A stretch of DNA of 64,000 nt from Vulpes vulpes (taxonomy: Eukaryota; Chordata; Mammalia; Carnivora; Canidae): the NCBI RefSeq assembly GCF_048418805.1, contig NC_132788.1:107582194-107646193 (forward strand). Direction: 5' to 3'. The position numbers were made by a program, and so were the translations under genes. Positions 21,321-32,540 of this stretch are shown one piece after another. The notes beneath the pieces are model-generated. The model was not told where the DNA came from. It did not search any database and was given only the letters and a program-made list of their open reading frames with translations. Position 1 is the stretch's first letter. Each line of letters begins with the position of its first letter.

Positions 21321-22395
21321 GTCAGCGCCATAAACCTCCTCCTAGAATCCCACCTGACACACAGTAGGTGCGGCAGGTATTCCCCGCGGGAGGGCACAAG
21401 CCTGGCTCCCTTCTGGGGGCGGGCCGGGGGTGTGAGGGGCAGGGTAGGACTCTCGCACCGCCCCAGAGGCTCAGACCCGGAGCCGGACCGCTGTGCCCCG
21501 ACCCGCCGCTCGGCTGGGTGGTCACCTGTCTCCTCCCCAACCTGTGATTAAGGCCGGCAGCCCATGCATCACGCCCAGGCCGTGCCGGGCTCTGCCCACG
21601 GGGCCCGCGCATCCGTAAGCAGCAGCCTGCCAGGTGCTCTGGTCTCAGAGGCCACGTCCACGAGCCAGGTCCCTGCCCCCCCCCCGCTCCCGTGTGCGGC
21701 CCTGAGATCCCCGGGCAAGTGGGCAGCGGAGACCCCAGGATGTGGCCTAGAGTCGGGGACGGTGGGAGCCGAGGGGTGCGCAGTGGCACCTCCCCACTGC
21801 GAGATCCTCGAAAGCCCCACCACCCACCCCAATTAATTACAGAGTCGGGACTGTTGGTCTGGGACTGCGGCCTGCTCCCCGCCTGGCCCCCCACCCTCCG
21901 CTCCTGCCGGGGGGCCCAGCCCAGGCCGACCCTGTCCACCCACCTCCTGGCCTCCCACCTGGCCTTCCTCCATTCCGACAACCAGGCTTCTACCTGGCCG
22001 ACTCTCTGTGCTTAGAGCTTCTCAGCTGGGGACGATATGCGCCCCCCACCCCCACCCCGGGGACACTCGGCGGAGCCTGCACAAGCTGCTGCTTGTCAAG
22101 CCTGGGCAGGGAGGCGCTCCTGGCACCGAGCAGGCGGGGGGGCTGGAGAGGCTGCTCGAGCTCCCCACGGTGCCCGGGGCGGGCCCTCGCAGGGCATGAG
22201 CCAGGCCAGAATGGTCAAGAGCGCAGAGGCTGACGGAGAAACGCTGCTCTGAAACCTCCCAAGGCTCCCTGGTGCCCTCCGCGTAAAATGCCAACCTCTC
22301 CGTCTGGAACTCAGGGGCCTGCTTCCTCAGGCCTCCCGGCCACCTCCGATCTATCCCACCGTGCCTGCCTTCATGCCCCACCTGGAGGGGCAGTG
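21321..22395. other. intergenic, no gene seen
   Basis: GC-rich, with an L2-like stretch at 22240-22380 ('GAAACCTCCCAAGGCTCCC'). I find no splice-bounded exon with recognisable coding content. Confidence 0.45.
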
Positions 22396-22570
22396 TCACA
22401 TCGTGGGGCAAGGCCCAACTACCTGACTTGGCACCCGGGCCCTGCCACCTTAAAGCTGTGTGATTTTGGCCAGGTCACTTCGCCTCATGGTGCCTTGATG
22501 TCCTCATCTTCAAATGTCTCTATTACCTAAGGCTAAAATCCTTAAAGCAGAGCCTGGCATGTGGTAAAAA
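22396..22570 (+). mobile_element. MIR relic, plus
   Basis: 'AGCTGTGTGATTTTGGCCAG', 'CCTCATCTTCAAATGTC' and 'GAGCCTGGCATGTGGTAAAA' follow MIR order. Confidence 0.78.
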
Positions 22571-23203
22571 CACACACAGCTCGGTTGCTTGATTTTACTC
22601 ACGGTCTGGGACACAATGCTGGGCCTCTGTGCCTGCTGAAGGGCCCGGCCCTGACCCCACTGGACGGCGGGGGCTCCTGAGTCCAGCTCCGCCCCTGCCC
22701 GCCAAGCCTGGGGTCTGCTAAAAATGAGAGTGCGTGGCCCCAAATGCCTGAATACTGGGAACTGCCTACCTAGCTCAGGCTCAGACACGGGTGGCTTCCC
22801 AGGAGAAAGAGGGTCTGGCGTGTGGCTCCTGCTGTCCCAAAGGACCGGGCACTAGAAGGACGGGCCCTGCTCTCGGTCTAATGCTCTGTTGTCAACATCT
22901 TGAAATTCCTAAATTCCTCCCAATTTTCAACAAGAGATCCTGCGTTTTCATTTTTCCTTGCCCCAAAATTCTATAGCCCATCTACATCGGGGACTCTGAT
23001 ATGATTTGTGGGGTCTGTGTGTTCCGGAACCCGATAGGAACATTGAAGAACCTTCCAAAAACGGGTTCCTTTTTTCTTATAGCATGGGGACAAGGGGGAC
23101 CCACATTATCCTTACTCATCTCTGGCCCCATCAGAGAGTGTCTTTATGTAACACACTAATATTCTGCTCATCATGAATTCTTTTGGGATGGATTTTTATT
23201 TAT
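22571..23203. other. intergenic, unassigned
   Basis: Includes an AT-rich portion (22890-22985) that looks like an old interspersed repeat I cannot name. No exon was seen. Confidence 0.4.
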
Positions 23204-23385
23204 TTTTTATTTTTTTAAATTTATTTATGATAGTCACAGAGAGAGAGAGAGAGGCAGAGACATAGGCAGAGGGAGAAGCAGGCTCCATGCACCGGGAGCC
23301 CGACGTGGGATTCGATCCCGGGTCTCCAGGATCACGCCCTGGGCCAAAGGCAGGCGCTAAACCGCTGCGCCACCCAGGGATCCCT
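23204..23385 (-). mobile_element. young SINEC_Cf, minus
   Basis: It runs from 'TTTATTTATGATAGTCACAG' to a reversed head ending CACCCAGGGATCCC. TGGATTTTTATTT-type duplications occur on both sides. Confidence 0.94.
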
Positions 23386-23897
23386 GGATTTTTATTTTTA
23401 AAGAACATTAAAGTAGTATTTATCTTGAAGGAATTTTTTTTTTGGGGGGGGGGAAGGAGGGGAGGGCAGAGGACGCCTTAAATTTTGCTTATTTATCTCA
23501 TATTCGTCTGGCCTTCCATCTGCCCAGGAAAGGTGTCTGGGGTCCTAAGTCTCCGTTTTGCAGACGGGGAAAACCCAAGGCCCAGAGAAGTCACAGATAT
23601 CCGGGGAGGCAAGCGGCCTAGTCGATAATGACAGCGATGGCGGTGGTAATTAAGAGACTGTATTTAGCACTTGCCGGGCTAACCGGGCATTAGTTCACCA
23701 ACTTCTTTGGGGCCTGTTCTCCACATGGCAGCAAGAGTGATCCTAACAGAATCCCAGTTGGCCGGGCCTTCGGGGGGTCGCGGCCTCCTGCCTCCGCGAG
23801 CCTCCCTTGGAGTAAAACCTCCCACCGCCCCCAAGGCCCTGCACCATCTGTCATGCCGCTGGCCCGGTTACAGAATTCACACGGCCCAGTGCAGGAC
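23386..23897. repeat. MIR (minus) and L2 (plus) remnants
   Basis: 23500-23620 reads as reversed MIR ('TTTTGCAGACGGGGAAAAC'). 23720-23890 reads as L2 plus ('ATGGCAGCAAGAGTGATCCT', 'GGCCCTGCACCATCTGTCAT'). Confidence 0.6.
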
Positions 23898-23912
23898 AAA
23901 ATTGTGGGACCC

Positions 23913-24309
23913 TGGGGCAGCCCCTGTGGCGCAGCGGTTTAGCGCGGCCTGCAGCCCGGGGTGTGATCTTAGAGTCCCGGGATGGACTCTGACGCCGTAG
24001 GGCTCCCTGCATGGAGCCTGCTTCTCCTTCTGCCTGTGACTCTGCCTCTCTCTCTCTCTCTCTCTGAATAAATAAAAAATAAAATCTTTTTTTTTTTAAC
24101 AGAATCAAACTTTTATTTATTTATGATAGTCAGAGAGAGAGAGAGAGAGACGGAGACATAGGCAGAGGGAGAGGGAGAAGCAGGCTCCATGCACTGGGAG
24201 CCCGACGTGGGATTCGATCCCGGGTCTCCAGGATCGCGCCCTGGGCCAAAGGCAGGTGCTAAACCGCTGCGCCACCCAGGGATCCCCTAAAAAATAAAAT
24301 CTTAAAAAA
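23913..24309 (+). mobile_element. SINEC, plus, split by an inverted SINE
   Basis: The outer SINE begins GGGGCAGCCCCTGTGGCGCA. It is bounded by a 15-bp duplication AAAATTGTGGGACCC at 23898-23912 and 24310-24324. Its tail is interrupted by the minus-oriented SINE at 24089-24287. Confidence 0.94.
24089..24287 (-). mobile_element. young SINEC_Cf, minus, nested
   Basis: It is inserted into the A-rich tail of the outer SINE and flanked by a perfect 16-bp duplication TAAAAAATAAAATCTT (24073-24088 and 24288-24303). Together the two SINEs form inverted arms. Confidence 0.95.
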
Positions 24310-24324
24310 AAAATTGTGGGACCC

Positions 24325-24620
24325 CTTGTTGGAAAACTATTAGGAATTTGCAGAGCAGTGCAGCAGGCCGTGAAGCCGGCACAGGCCCTTCAGAGCGCAG
24401 GCCTCCAGTGGGAACCGAGGTGTGAAGCTGCTGGGCCTGCCTCCCTGCGCGGGCCCCAGTGCTAGGCTGGGCCTGCCTCAGGGCCCTTGCACTTGCTACT
24501 CCTGCCTCCCGTCCCCCCCACCAGGGCTGTGTCTCACTTTCAGGTCCTCTGCGGTTGAGGAGGCCTCTCTGACCTTCCTCTGTTTCAAATGGCACTTTCC
24601 TGGCCCTCCCCGCTGGCTCA
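24325..24620 (+). mobile_element. L2 relic, plus
   Basis: 'CTCAGGGCCCTTGCACTTGC' and 'CTCACTTTCAGGTCCTCTGC' fit the L2 interior. It ends where the TLE5 CpG island begins. Confidence 0.62.
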
Positions 24621-25453
24621 TTTGCCCCCTAGCTGGGGGTTCGGTCTGTGTCCTGCCATCTCCACCGGCCGCCGGGATTTTGCACACGCGCGCGCACACA
24701 CGCACACGCCCCCCCGCCCCCCCAGCAGGGCCCGCACACAGTAGGCGCCGTGCGCGCGGGTGGGGGCGGCGGGGTCGGCGCGGCCTCCCCGCACAGCAGC
24801 CGGCCCGCGGGCCAAGGTTACGAGCACGTCCCTGGCACGCGTCCAGGTCGCGCCATGACGGCGCCGGCGGTGTAGACGCGGGCGGGGGCCCTCCTCGGCC
24901 GCGCGGGGACACCGAGGCCCGCGGCCCGCGCCCCCCGCCGGGAGGGGCCGTGGCGGGGCGGGGCGGGGCGCGCCGAGCCCAAGGTCACCGCGCCGGCCGG
25001 CGGGAGGCGGGCTGGGTGGGGATCCGCAGGCCTCCCCGGGCGCGCGCCCCCCTCGGCGGCGCGCACGGGGCCCGGGAAGCAGCAGCGGCGGCGGCGGCGG
25101 CGGCAGCAGGTGGAGCCGGAGCCTCCGCGAGCCGAGGCCGCGGCCAGTGCCGGCGCCGCCGCCATTAGACAATAGGAGCGGCGGCCGGGCGTGCGGGAGG
25201 CGGGCGGCGGGGAGGGGCGGGGAGGGGCGCCGGGCGCGCAGGAAGCGGGGCCCGGGGCGCGCCGGGGCCGGGCGCGCGGGGAGGGGGCGCAGGAAGCGGG
25301 CGAGGCCGGGCGCGGGAGGCGGCGGCGGCGGCCCCGGGAGCTGCCGATCGGCGCCGGGACAAAGGCGCGGCCGCCCGGCGCCCCGAGCCGCCCGAGCCGC
25401 CCGAGCCGGGGCGCACAACCGGGGCGCAGCCCGCGCCCCCCGCCGCGACTGAC

Positions 25454-25480
25454 ATGATGTTTCCACAAAGCAGGCATTCG
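25454..25480 (+). CDS. TLE5: TLE5 coding exon 1
   Basis: 27 nt, residues 1-9 (MMFPQSRHS), phase 0, donor GTAAGC at 25481. Two consecutive ATGs open the frame. Confidence 0.95.
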
Positions 25481-28400
25481 GTAAGCGGGGCCCGCCGGCC
25501 CGGCGCCCCCCCCGGTCGGGGCCCCGCGCCCCGCATCCCCGCGCCCGCGCCCCCCGCCCGGGCCGGCGCCCTCCCCGCTCCCCGCTCCCCGCTCCCGGCA
25601 CCCGCGTCCCGGCCTGGCCGGCGCCCTCCCCGCTCCCGGCCGCGCCGCCCCCCATCCCCAGCTCCGCGCTCGGCGCCTCCCCCGACTCCGGCGCGGGGCC
25701 CAGCGCTGCTCCCCGCCCCCACCGCCCGGGCCCCCCGGCCCCCGCAGGTCCCGGTCGCTCCCCCGCGCCCGGCGCGGACCCCCCCGAGTTCCCAGGCCCG
25801 CTCCCCCCCGGCTCCCGGCCCGGATTCCCCCTCCCCCGGCCCCCGGGGCAGCCCCCCCCCGGCCAGGCCGGGCCTCGGGCGGCCTTGGCCTCGGGCCTGG
25901 GGCACCCCAGGAGCCCCGCCGGGCCCCGCGAGCTCCGGGGCTGGTCTGGAGGCCTGGGGTGAGGGGGGGTCCGAGGCGCGCCCCTCCCGGAAGAACGCGG
26001 AGGACCCCGGGTGATGTCGGGCGCCCCCGCCAACTTGGGGGGGGCCCTCCAGGACGCCGGCCCCCTCCCGCAGAGGCACTGGGGGCCCTGGGGTGCACCC
26101 CCCTCCGGCGCTGCCGAGGGGCGGTAGAGGGCGCGCGCCGCCCCCCGCCGAGGGCGGACCTGCTGAGGCGCCCCCACAGCCCGGGGGTGGCGGGGAGCGC
26201 GGCGGCCCGGGCGCACCCACCCCCTCGCCTTCCCCCGGGAGAGGCGGGGGCAGGAAGCGAGGGCGGGGGCCGCGCCAGGGGCTGTAAACACGGGCCCGGG
26301 AAGCGGGGCGAGGGGGGGGCGCTGCAGCTGCGCCTGCCCCGGGGGTCACCCCGCCCCGCGGGGCCCTGACCCGGCCGCCCCCTCCCCGCAGGGCTCCTCT
26401 CACCTACCCCAACAACTCAAATTCACCACCTCGGACTCCTGCGACCGCATCAAAGACGAGTTTCAGCTGCTGCAGGCTCAGTACCACAGGTGAGCTGGGG
26501 GCCAGAGGCCCGGGCAGTGGGGGGGGAGGCCCCCCAGGCCTGGGGGGTGGTTACTGCTTTATACACCTATTTGAAGAAATGGAGGCCGAGAGCCTCCTGG
26601 TACGGGGTAGGCCCTGTCCTGAGCACTTTCCGGATATTAGACTCGTAGACTTCAAGACAACCCATTTCACTGGTAAGAAGCCTGAGGCACAGAAAGTTAA
26701 ATTATTTGTCCAGAGACTGGGGCTGTGTGGCTTCAGAGCCGTCTCCCCACCCCCACCCCAATCCCCCGTGGATAAAAGACCTCCCAAGGAGCGGGTGGAG
26801 GATGGACCCCCCACCCCGGAAAGAAAACATTCCCCAGAATTTAACGTTCTGGCGCCGTAAAGGGCTTGCCCAGTGCAGCATGGGGGCGGGGGGGGGGGTG
26901 GGGGGGGGCGGTCGGTGCTGTCTTTGTCTCCTGCTTTAAGAGCGTCAAGCCCAGAGAGGGCAGAGATTTCCTGGGGATGCACAGCACGGAGACCAGGTCG
27001 AGATGTGCCCGTAGTCTCTGGGTTGGGGAACGCAGATTCTCAAGGCTGTTGGGGGGCGGGGGGCTTTGCCTGGGAATCGGGCCGGAGTCCTCAGTCACGG
27101 TCGCAGACCCCAGCAGCTCTCTAGGCCTGTTGGCCTGCGCAGACAGGTTCCAAGACAGATTCTGGGTTTTAAGAAAGAAAAATAGCGAGATCCAGATCTT
27201 TAGATAGATTTTTTTAAAAAAATCTCACCTTTCAGGGCGACTATCCTCACTCCCCATGTGCTAGATGCTGAACCAATGTCCTCTTGTAGCATTTCCCCGC
27301 TGTGGGCCTCTTAACTTTACCCATTTCTCAGACAAGGAAACTGAGGCACTGGCAGTTGAAGGCAGGCCCCAGGAACTTTGTTTGTGGTCCCTGATGTGGA
27401 GCATTTAGGGCCTGGGCTGGGCAGGCCTGGGTTCTCGGAGCCCCTCCAGAGCGCCCCCCGCTTCATAGTGAGTCCTGGGGCCCGACAACCCCAGAGCCAG
27501 GGGTCAGAGGACCGTCACAGGGCTGTGTGTCCTCAGCTAAGCCCGACCCCCTCTCTGAACCTTGGGGTCTGCACCCGGTGGACCTGGGCTTTTCTCTGGA
27601 CTGTGAGGGGTCCTCCCATGGGGTGGGTACACACAGGAGTTGCCAGACCCTCAAACAGGGCCAGAAATTCAGAGTTTGGCATGAAATTGCCTGATTGTTT
27701 TTTTCTCCCCCCCAATGGTATTCGCAAATAACGTTTTTTAAGGAAAGGGGGAGAAAAAACACGTGGGGCCCATAGCCACATGCACAGTGGCAGACCCGTC
27801 GTAAGCACTTTGGTGGAGCAAAGACGCCAGGCCCCTGGGATGACTGACCAGAAGGTCAAGCACGTATCAGGTGCTTCCTGTATACCAGGCGCTGTTCTAG
27901 AAGCTTCTCTGGTCTTCATCCACTTCCTTTTCTCAGCACCCCCACCCTGGGAGGTCGGTCCCTACAGATGCAGACACAAGGCCCAGAGAGGTAGAGGGGT
28001 TTGCCTAGAGCCACACAGCAGCGAGGTGGCGGGCCTGAACCCCGAAGCCACCGCATGTAGCTGGGGTCTGTGCCCACAGCTTTCTAGGTCTCTCTCTGCC
28101 CGCCCCCTTGGGGTGGGCAGGGGGGCTTTGGGAGGTGCCCGGAGCCCGTCCCCGCAGCCGGGGCCTGAGAGAGGCCAGCGGCTCGCCATCTGTTACCCAA
28201 CAGTGGACTCTTCCCCGCTAGTGAAATCAAGGCCGGGCCCCCTCGGATACCCCTCGGTGAGCCGGGCCCAGGGCCCCGCCAGCCCGCCCTCCGCCCTCCC
28301 CCCTCCGCCCTCTCCCCTCCGCCCTCTCCGGCCGCTGTGGCTTCTGGTCCTTCGTCCCTGGCTGGATAGTTTTCCCCAGTGGCTCCGACTGTGGCCTCTG

Positions 28401-31400
28401 AAGCCAGCTTTCCGGGGCTGTGTGACCTTGAGCCGGTTACTCAACCTCTCTGGGCATCCGTTGCATCATCTGTGAAACGAGGATGACGCTGGTATCTCTG
28501 ATCTCATCGAGCGTCTGGAGCGCAGAGAAGTTTCTCGGAGTCCCCGGCTGACCCGGAGTGTTTGCTCGACTCTGCTTATCTGTGTTATTCCCGTTACTCT
28601 CTCCGCCACCAGAGCCACAAGGCTGATTGCAGGATCCCCGGTTTACACTTAGGGAGCCTGAGGGCACACACGTCCCCTCCCCTCCCCTCCCCTCTTCACA
28701 GAGGGGGACATGGCCTTCTCCCCGCACAACAGGGGGCTCAGTCCACCCCCCCCCCCCATCTTGTTCTTTTCCAGCCTGAAGCTCGAATGTGACAAGCTGG
28801 CCAGCGAGAAGTCCGAGATGCAGCGTCATTATGTGATGGTGAGTAAGCTGGCCCTGGGCAGTGGGCAGGGCAGGGGGGCGCGGGGTGACCCTGGACCCTC
28901 CTCCACCCGCCCTGGCAGCTGCCTGCACCCTGGCCACCTCCTTGGGATGGACGAGGATCGGGGTCCGCGCTCCATTCAGCCGGCCCTGGGGCCTGGCCCA
29001 GGCCGCCTCGCTGGCCTGGCCGCCCGCCCAGCCAGTGGCCCAGGTGCCAAACCACCGGGTTGCAGCCCGGGCCTGCCAGGTCCCCCGGCTGTCCTTGGCA
29101 GCAGAGGAGGCCGCTGCTGTGGAAGCCAAAGCCAGGAACTGACTGGGGGAGCGGCCGGATCCCTCCCTGCCCCCACAGGCCGGAGGTTAACCCCTCCCTG
29201 CCCGAGCTTCAGCAGGAGGACTGGGGGTGGGGGGGCAGCCAGGCAGGAAGCTGACATCCTGGGAGGGGGAGGGAAGGGGTGACACCACATTCTTTGCCTG
29301 ACATTTGAGATCCTGCCTGGATCCATCCCCGCCAGGTGGCAGTCCCTACATCTAAAAGCCCCACTCCTTGGCCCAGCCCAGAGCCCAGCTCTCCCAGAGT
29401 TGGCTGGGCACTGACCCTCCTGGCCCTAGAGGGATAGGGAGGGGGTGAAAGAGAGCCGCGGGGGACTGGGGGATTCCCGAGGGGGGGCTCACTGCCCCAA
29501 GCGGGGGCACTGCAGCTCGGGTCTTGAAGAATGAGTAGGAGCTTGCTGGACAGAGAAGAAGAAACCACGAAAGTCCTGGGGATGAACTTGGCTGCCCCTG
29601 CCCCACCCCCAGGGATGATGGGGAGCCACGAGGGGGTTTAGAGGAGGGGAGGAGGCAGGGTCAGATCTGGGGCGTGAGGGGGGTGCTGCTGACCCCAGAG
29701 TCAGACCCAGCAGGCTTTGTTTATCCTGGTTATTTATACCCAGGAAGGCCAACTTCCCTGGAGTCTGGGGCCACCCGCAGACAAGACACATAAAGATAAA
29801 AGATTAGGCGCCCTGGAATGTATGTGTGCTGGAGAGGGGGCTGGGTAATTACTCCAGAAGCCAGGGGAGCCCGGCCAGGCTGGGGCCAGGCTGGGGCCCT
29901 GACGCTTCCCCAGATCCCCGCAAGTGGCCCCATGAGGGGCCAAGACCCTGCTCCCGCATGTGCGCCCCACCTGCCCTCCTCCTCCCCTGCTGTGCGTCCC
30001 ATCCTTGGCCCACCCCGTTTCTCTCTCTGTCTCCCCACCACGCAGTACTACGAGATGTCCTACGGCTTGAACATCGAGATGCACAAGCAGGTAGGCCACC
30101 ACCCCAGGCAGGTGGGCCCGCCCCTTGGTGACCCCCAGGTCTACCCCCCTATCCTGTTACCTTCCACACCCCTCTCCCTGTTCTTTCTCCGGCCTCCCCC
30201 AAACTACCACCCCCACCCGGCTGACTCCTGTGGGAGGGGGTGCCATGCCAGCACACTGAGAACCCCCAGACTGCCCCTCGCCCTCCGGCCCCCTGAGGTC
30301 GGCCAATATCAGGGATGTCCTAAGAACTGTGCTGTGGGCCACCCTCTCCCCCATGCTGGGTGGCATCTTCCCAGGGCCACCCAGTCCCCGAGCCTGGACT
30401 CCCGGTTGGCCCCAGAGCCCACCTTTGCCGCCGACTGGGTGCCCATAGGCTTGAGGTGCTGATGCGACCCGGGGCCCAGTTGGGCTCCTCTCAGCCGGAA
30501 CCCCGCCGGCTACTGGGGCTGGTCTGCACCTGCCCCTGCCGCCTCCCCGCCGCCTCCCCTGCACTGAAGCCTCTGTGTGTTGCAGGCCGAGATCGTCAAG
30601 AGGCTGAATGGGATTTGTGCCCAGGTCCTACCCTACCTTTCCCAAGAGGTGAGTGGCACCCCCGGGGCTGAAGGGAGGAGGAGGTGGTTGGGCCATGAAC
30701 TTGCCCGGGCCTCCCCCCACCCCGACCCCCGCCCACGGCCCTCTGGGGCAGCAGCTGCTGGGTGCCCAGGGCACACGCCTCCCCTCTCTGGACCTCCCAG
30801 ACACAGAAGATCCGCAGATCGGAGGAACCCCAGGGGCACAGGGCAGTACAGGGAGGGGCCTCACCCTGCTGTGGAATTCCCAGCCTGAGTGAGTCATTTC
30901 GTGGGTGAAGACGTCAGATATGCCAAAGGCTGCACCAAGGATTTTTTTTTCCCTTTCTTGCTTCTGCCTTTTTCCCTCCTGAGATCTGTGTGCCAGGCCC
31001 CTGGGGGCCGCCTCAGGCCAGAAACCAGGGCCACATGTTCGGGGAGGGCACTTGCACACACACGTGCACACAGAGGCAGGAGTGCACGGGCGCAACACAG
31101 ATAGTGAGGCTCGCACGTGCACCTGCAGACTCTGCACGCACATGAACGCAGGGACGTGTGGACACGCACCCCGGGGAACCACGCACTGACCTCTTGCTTT
31201 GGCTTTTTGTTTTTTGTTTTTTAAGATTTTATTTATTTATTCCTGAGAGACACAGGCAGAGGGAAAAGCAGGCTCCCTGCAGGGAGCCCAATGTGGGACT
31301 CGACCCTGGGACCCCAGGGTCACCACCTGAGCCGATGGCAGATGCTCAACCATTGAGCCAGCCAGGCATCCCGGCTTTTTGGGGTTTTAAGACTGTTGGT

Positions 31401-32540
31401 GTGAGGCCCATTCCATTACCAGAGCCATTCCTGCCCTCTGCCAGGCTTCCTGTCCATAATTTATCATTTCCTCTTGAATTCCTGACCATGTCTTGGGGCC
31501 CTTTGGGTAACCTGCTTGGCCAGAGACAATTCTAGAAGGATACTATGAAAACCCTAGAGAAGGGGATTCTTGGGGCTCTGATAGACCTAGACTTGTGCTT
31601 TCCTTTCATGACAGGAGCTTCTTGGTAGGAAAGGCAAAAAGGGAAACTGATGGATTCTAGCATTGGATGGCGGGAGAGACAGACTTTCAGGGAGTGCTCA
31701 GGTGTGGGAGGGATTGCCCTGAACCCAGAATCCACTGGGCCTTCCCCAGTTGTACAAGGAGAGGATCTTGAATTAGCAGATCTCAGAGGCACAGGCTGCA
31801 GGCTCTTAGGATCAGGACTTCTCTGTATGGTTGGCCAGGTTGTGCACTGTTCATTAACTCCTTTGCACATGGCATTGAATAGGTCATGGTCCGGGGTTTT
31901 TCTCAGACTCCCCTAATGGCATTTTCTTCAGTATCTGGCACCAATCCCCTTGGGTCTTCTTGAATCTGTCATTTGTCCCCATTTTCCAGAGGAAGAGACT
32001 GGGGCTTGGTGAACAGAAGCGGCTGGAGGGAAGGGTATTTCGGGGGCAGGGAGGGTGGCTCCTCTTGGGCTCTGTGCCCCAAACCAGCACAGAGATCGGG
32101 GCACAGCACCTGGCTCCTCTGTCTCTACCCCATCCCCCTTCCAGCACCAGCAGCAAGTCTTGGGAGCCATCGAGAGGGCTAAGCAGGTCACTGCTCCCGA
32201 GCTGAACTCCATCATCCGAGTACGTCTGGGCCTTGGGTGGGCCTTGGGTGGGCCTTGGGTGGGCCTTGGGTGGGCAGGGGCCCCAGGCAGCTAATGCTTC
32301 CCTCCGTCTGCCCTGCAGCAGCAGCTCCAAGCCCATCAGCTGTCCCAGCTGCAGGCCCTGGCCCTGCCCCTGACCCCACTGCCCGTGGGGCTGCAGCCGC
32401 CCTCGCTGCCCGCCGTCAGCGCCGGCACCGGCCTCCTCTCGCTGTCTGCGCTGGGCTCCCAGGCCCATCTCTCCAAGGAAGACAAGAACGGGCACGACGG
32501 TGACACCCACCAGGAGGATGACGGCGAGAAGTCGGATTAG
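25454..32540 (+). CDS. TLE5: TLE5 (AES), Groucho-related short corepressor modulator; 7 coding exons, complete
   Basis: Joining 25454-25480, 26392-26489, 28775-28838, 30046-30090, 30586-30648, 32145-32219 and 32319-32540 gives 197 codons and a TAG stop, the length known for mammalian TLE5/AES. The protein starts MMFPQSRHS. The Q region (residues 1 to about 130) carries the two amphipathic helices used for oligomerisation. The glycine/proline-rich GP region follows and ends with an acidic tail (HQEDDGEKSD). The CcN, SP and WD40 regions of full-length TLE proteins are absent, which is normal for this gene. In the family it acts in the nucleus by joining Q-domain oligomers and modulating Groucho/TLE repression, and it interacts with other transcription factors. 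Every intron is GT-AG. TLE2 lies 13 kb downstream in the same orientation with matching exon sizes. An in-frame second ATG at 25457 leaves the start ambiguous by one Met. Confidence 0.97.
25481..26391 (+). other. TLE5: TLE5 intron 1
   Basis: 911 bp, entirely CpG-rich, CCCC/GGGG-laden. It probably holds part of the promoter or regulatory region. No repeats seen. Confidence 0.85.
26392..26489 (+). CDS. TLE5: TLE5 coding exon 2 (Q region)
   Basis: 98 nt after a CCCCGCAG acceptor, residues 10-41 plus two bases of Ser42. It contains the 'SDSCDRIKDEFQLLQAQYH' helix start. Donor GTGAGC. Confidence 0.97.
26490..28774 (+). other. TLE5: TLE5 intron 2, with MIR relics
   Basis: MIR-like pieces in minus orientation lie at about 26580-26760, 27240-27370 ('ACAAGGAAACTGAGGCACTG') and 27850-28090 ('TATACCAGGCGCTGTTCTAG'), and a plus-oriented one at 28415-28520 ('GTGTGACCTTGAGCCGGTTA'). 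There is a G-run at 26885-26910. No additional exon was recognised. Confidence 0.7.
28775..28838 (+). CDS. TLE5: TLE5 coding exon 3 (Q region)
   Basis: 64 nt, completes Ser42 and encodes 43-63 (LKLECDKLASEKSEMQRHYV then M). C-rich tract and TTTTCCAG acceptor, donor GTGAGT. Confidence 0.97.
28839..30045 (+). other. TLE5: TLE5 intron 3
   Basis: 1.2 kb, GC-rich, no repeat or extra exon identified. Confidence 0.7.
30046..30090 (+). CDS. TLE5: TLE5 coding exon 4 (Q region)
   Basis: 45 nt, 15 residues [15 protein letters not shown] (64-78), phase 0 both ends, donor GTAGGC. The TLE2 exon 4 peptide is identical. Confidence 0.97.
30091..30585 (+). other. TLE5: TLE5 intron 4
   Basis: 495 bp, C-rich, nothing recognised. 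Confidence 0.7.
30586..30648 (+). CDS. TLE5: TLE5 coding exon 5 (Q region)
   Basis: 63 nt, residues 79-99 (starts AEIVKRLNGICAQVLPYL), phase 0, donor GTGAGT. It forms the second amphipathic helix of the Q region. Confidence 0.97.
30649..32144 (+). other. TLE5: TLE5 intron 5
   Basis: 1.5 kb with one minus-oriented SINEC (31215-31372). The remainder shows no exon. Confidence 0.75.
31215..31372 (-). mobile_element. SINEC, minus, in TLE5 intron 5
   Basis: 'TTAAGATTTTATTTATTTAT', 'TCCTGAGAGACACAGGCAG', reversed head ending CAGCCAGGCATCCC. It is shorter than usual because the GA run is deleted. Confidence 0.93.
32145..32219 (+). CDS. TLE5: TLE5 coding exon 6 (end of Q region)
   Basis: 75 nt, residues 100-124 (HQQQVLGAIERAKQVTAPEL onward), phase 0, donor GTACGT. 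Confidence 0.97.
32228..32274. repeat. 11-bp minisatellite in TLE5 intron 6
   Basis: Four copies of GGCCTTGGGTG, in a 99-bp intron, just inside the exon 6 donor. The unit is rich in GGG triplets, which commonly aid splicing of short introns. Confidence 0.9.
32319..32540 (+). CDS. TLE5: TLE5 coding exon 7 (GP region and stop)
   Basis: 222 nt including TAG, residues 125-197. The exon opens CAGCAGCTC after a TGCAG acceptor, so a tandem NAG acceptor could drop one Gln. The acidic C-terminus ends EDDGEKSD. TLE2 continues past the equivalent point with further exons. Confidence 0.96.
   Translation, partial: QQLQAHQLSQLQALALPLTPLPVGLQPPSLPAVSAGTGLLSLSALGSQAHLSKEDKNGHDGDTHQEDDGEKSD

Larger units (their letters stand above)
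24660..26400 (+). promoter_or_regulatory. TLE5: TLE5 CpG-island promoter
   Basis: Very dense CpG sequence surrounds TLE5 coding exon 1 and fills intron 1. Features seen: (CG/CA)n at 24684-24705, repeated GGGGCGGGGC boxes at 24955-24970, a (CGG)n run at about 25086-25103, and an isolated AT-containing motif ATTAGACAATAGG at 25165-25177 just before a long GC stretch. There is no TATA box. The start site cannot be fixed, but it must lie upstream of 25454. Confidence 0.82.

Noticed and set aside
12935..24324. Regularly repeated units suggestive of a CRISPR-like array
   Set aside because: The repeats are dispersed SINEs and simple repeats with target duplications in a mammalian genome.
24618..26291. 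A 557-codon open frame on the minus strand across the TLE5 promoter
   Set aside because: The composition is almost wholly Gly/Pro/Arg/Ala from CpG-island DNA, no domain is recognisable, and it runs antisense through TLE5 exon 1.
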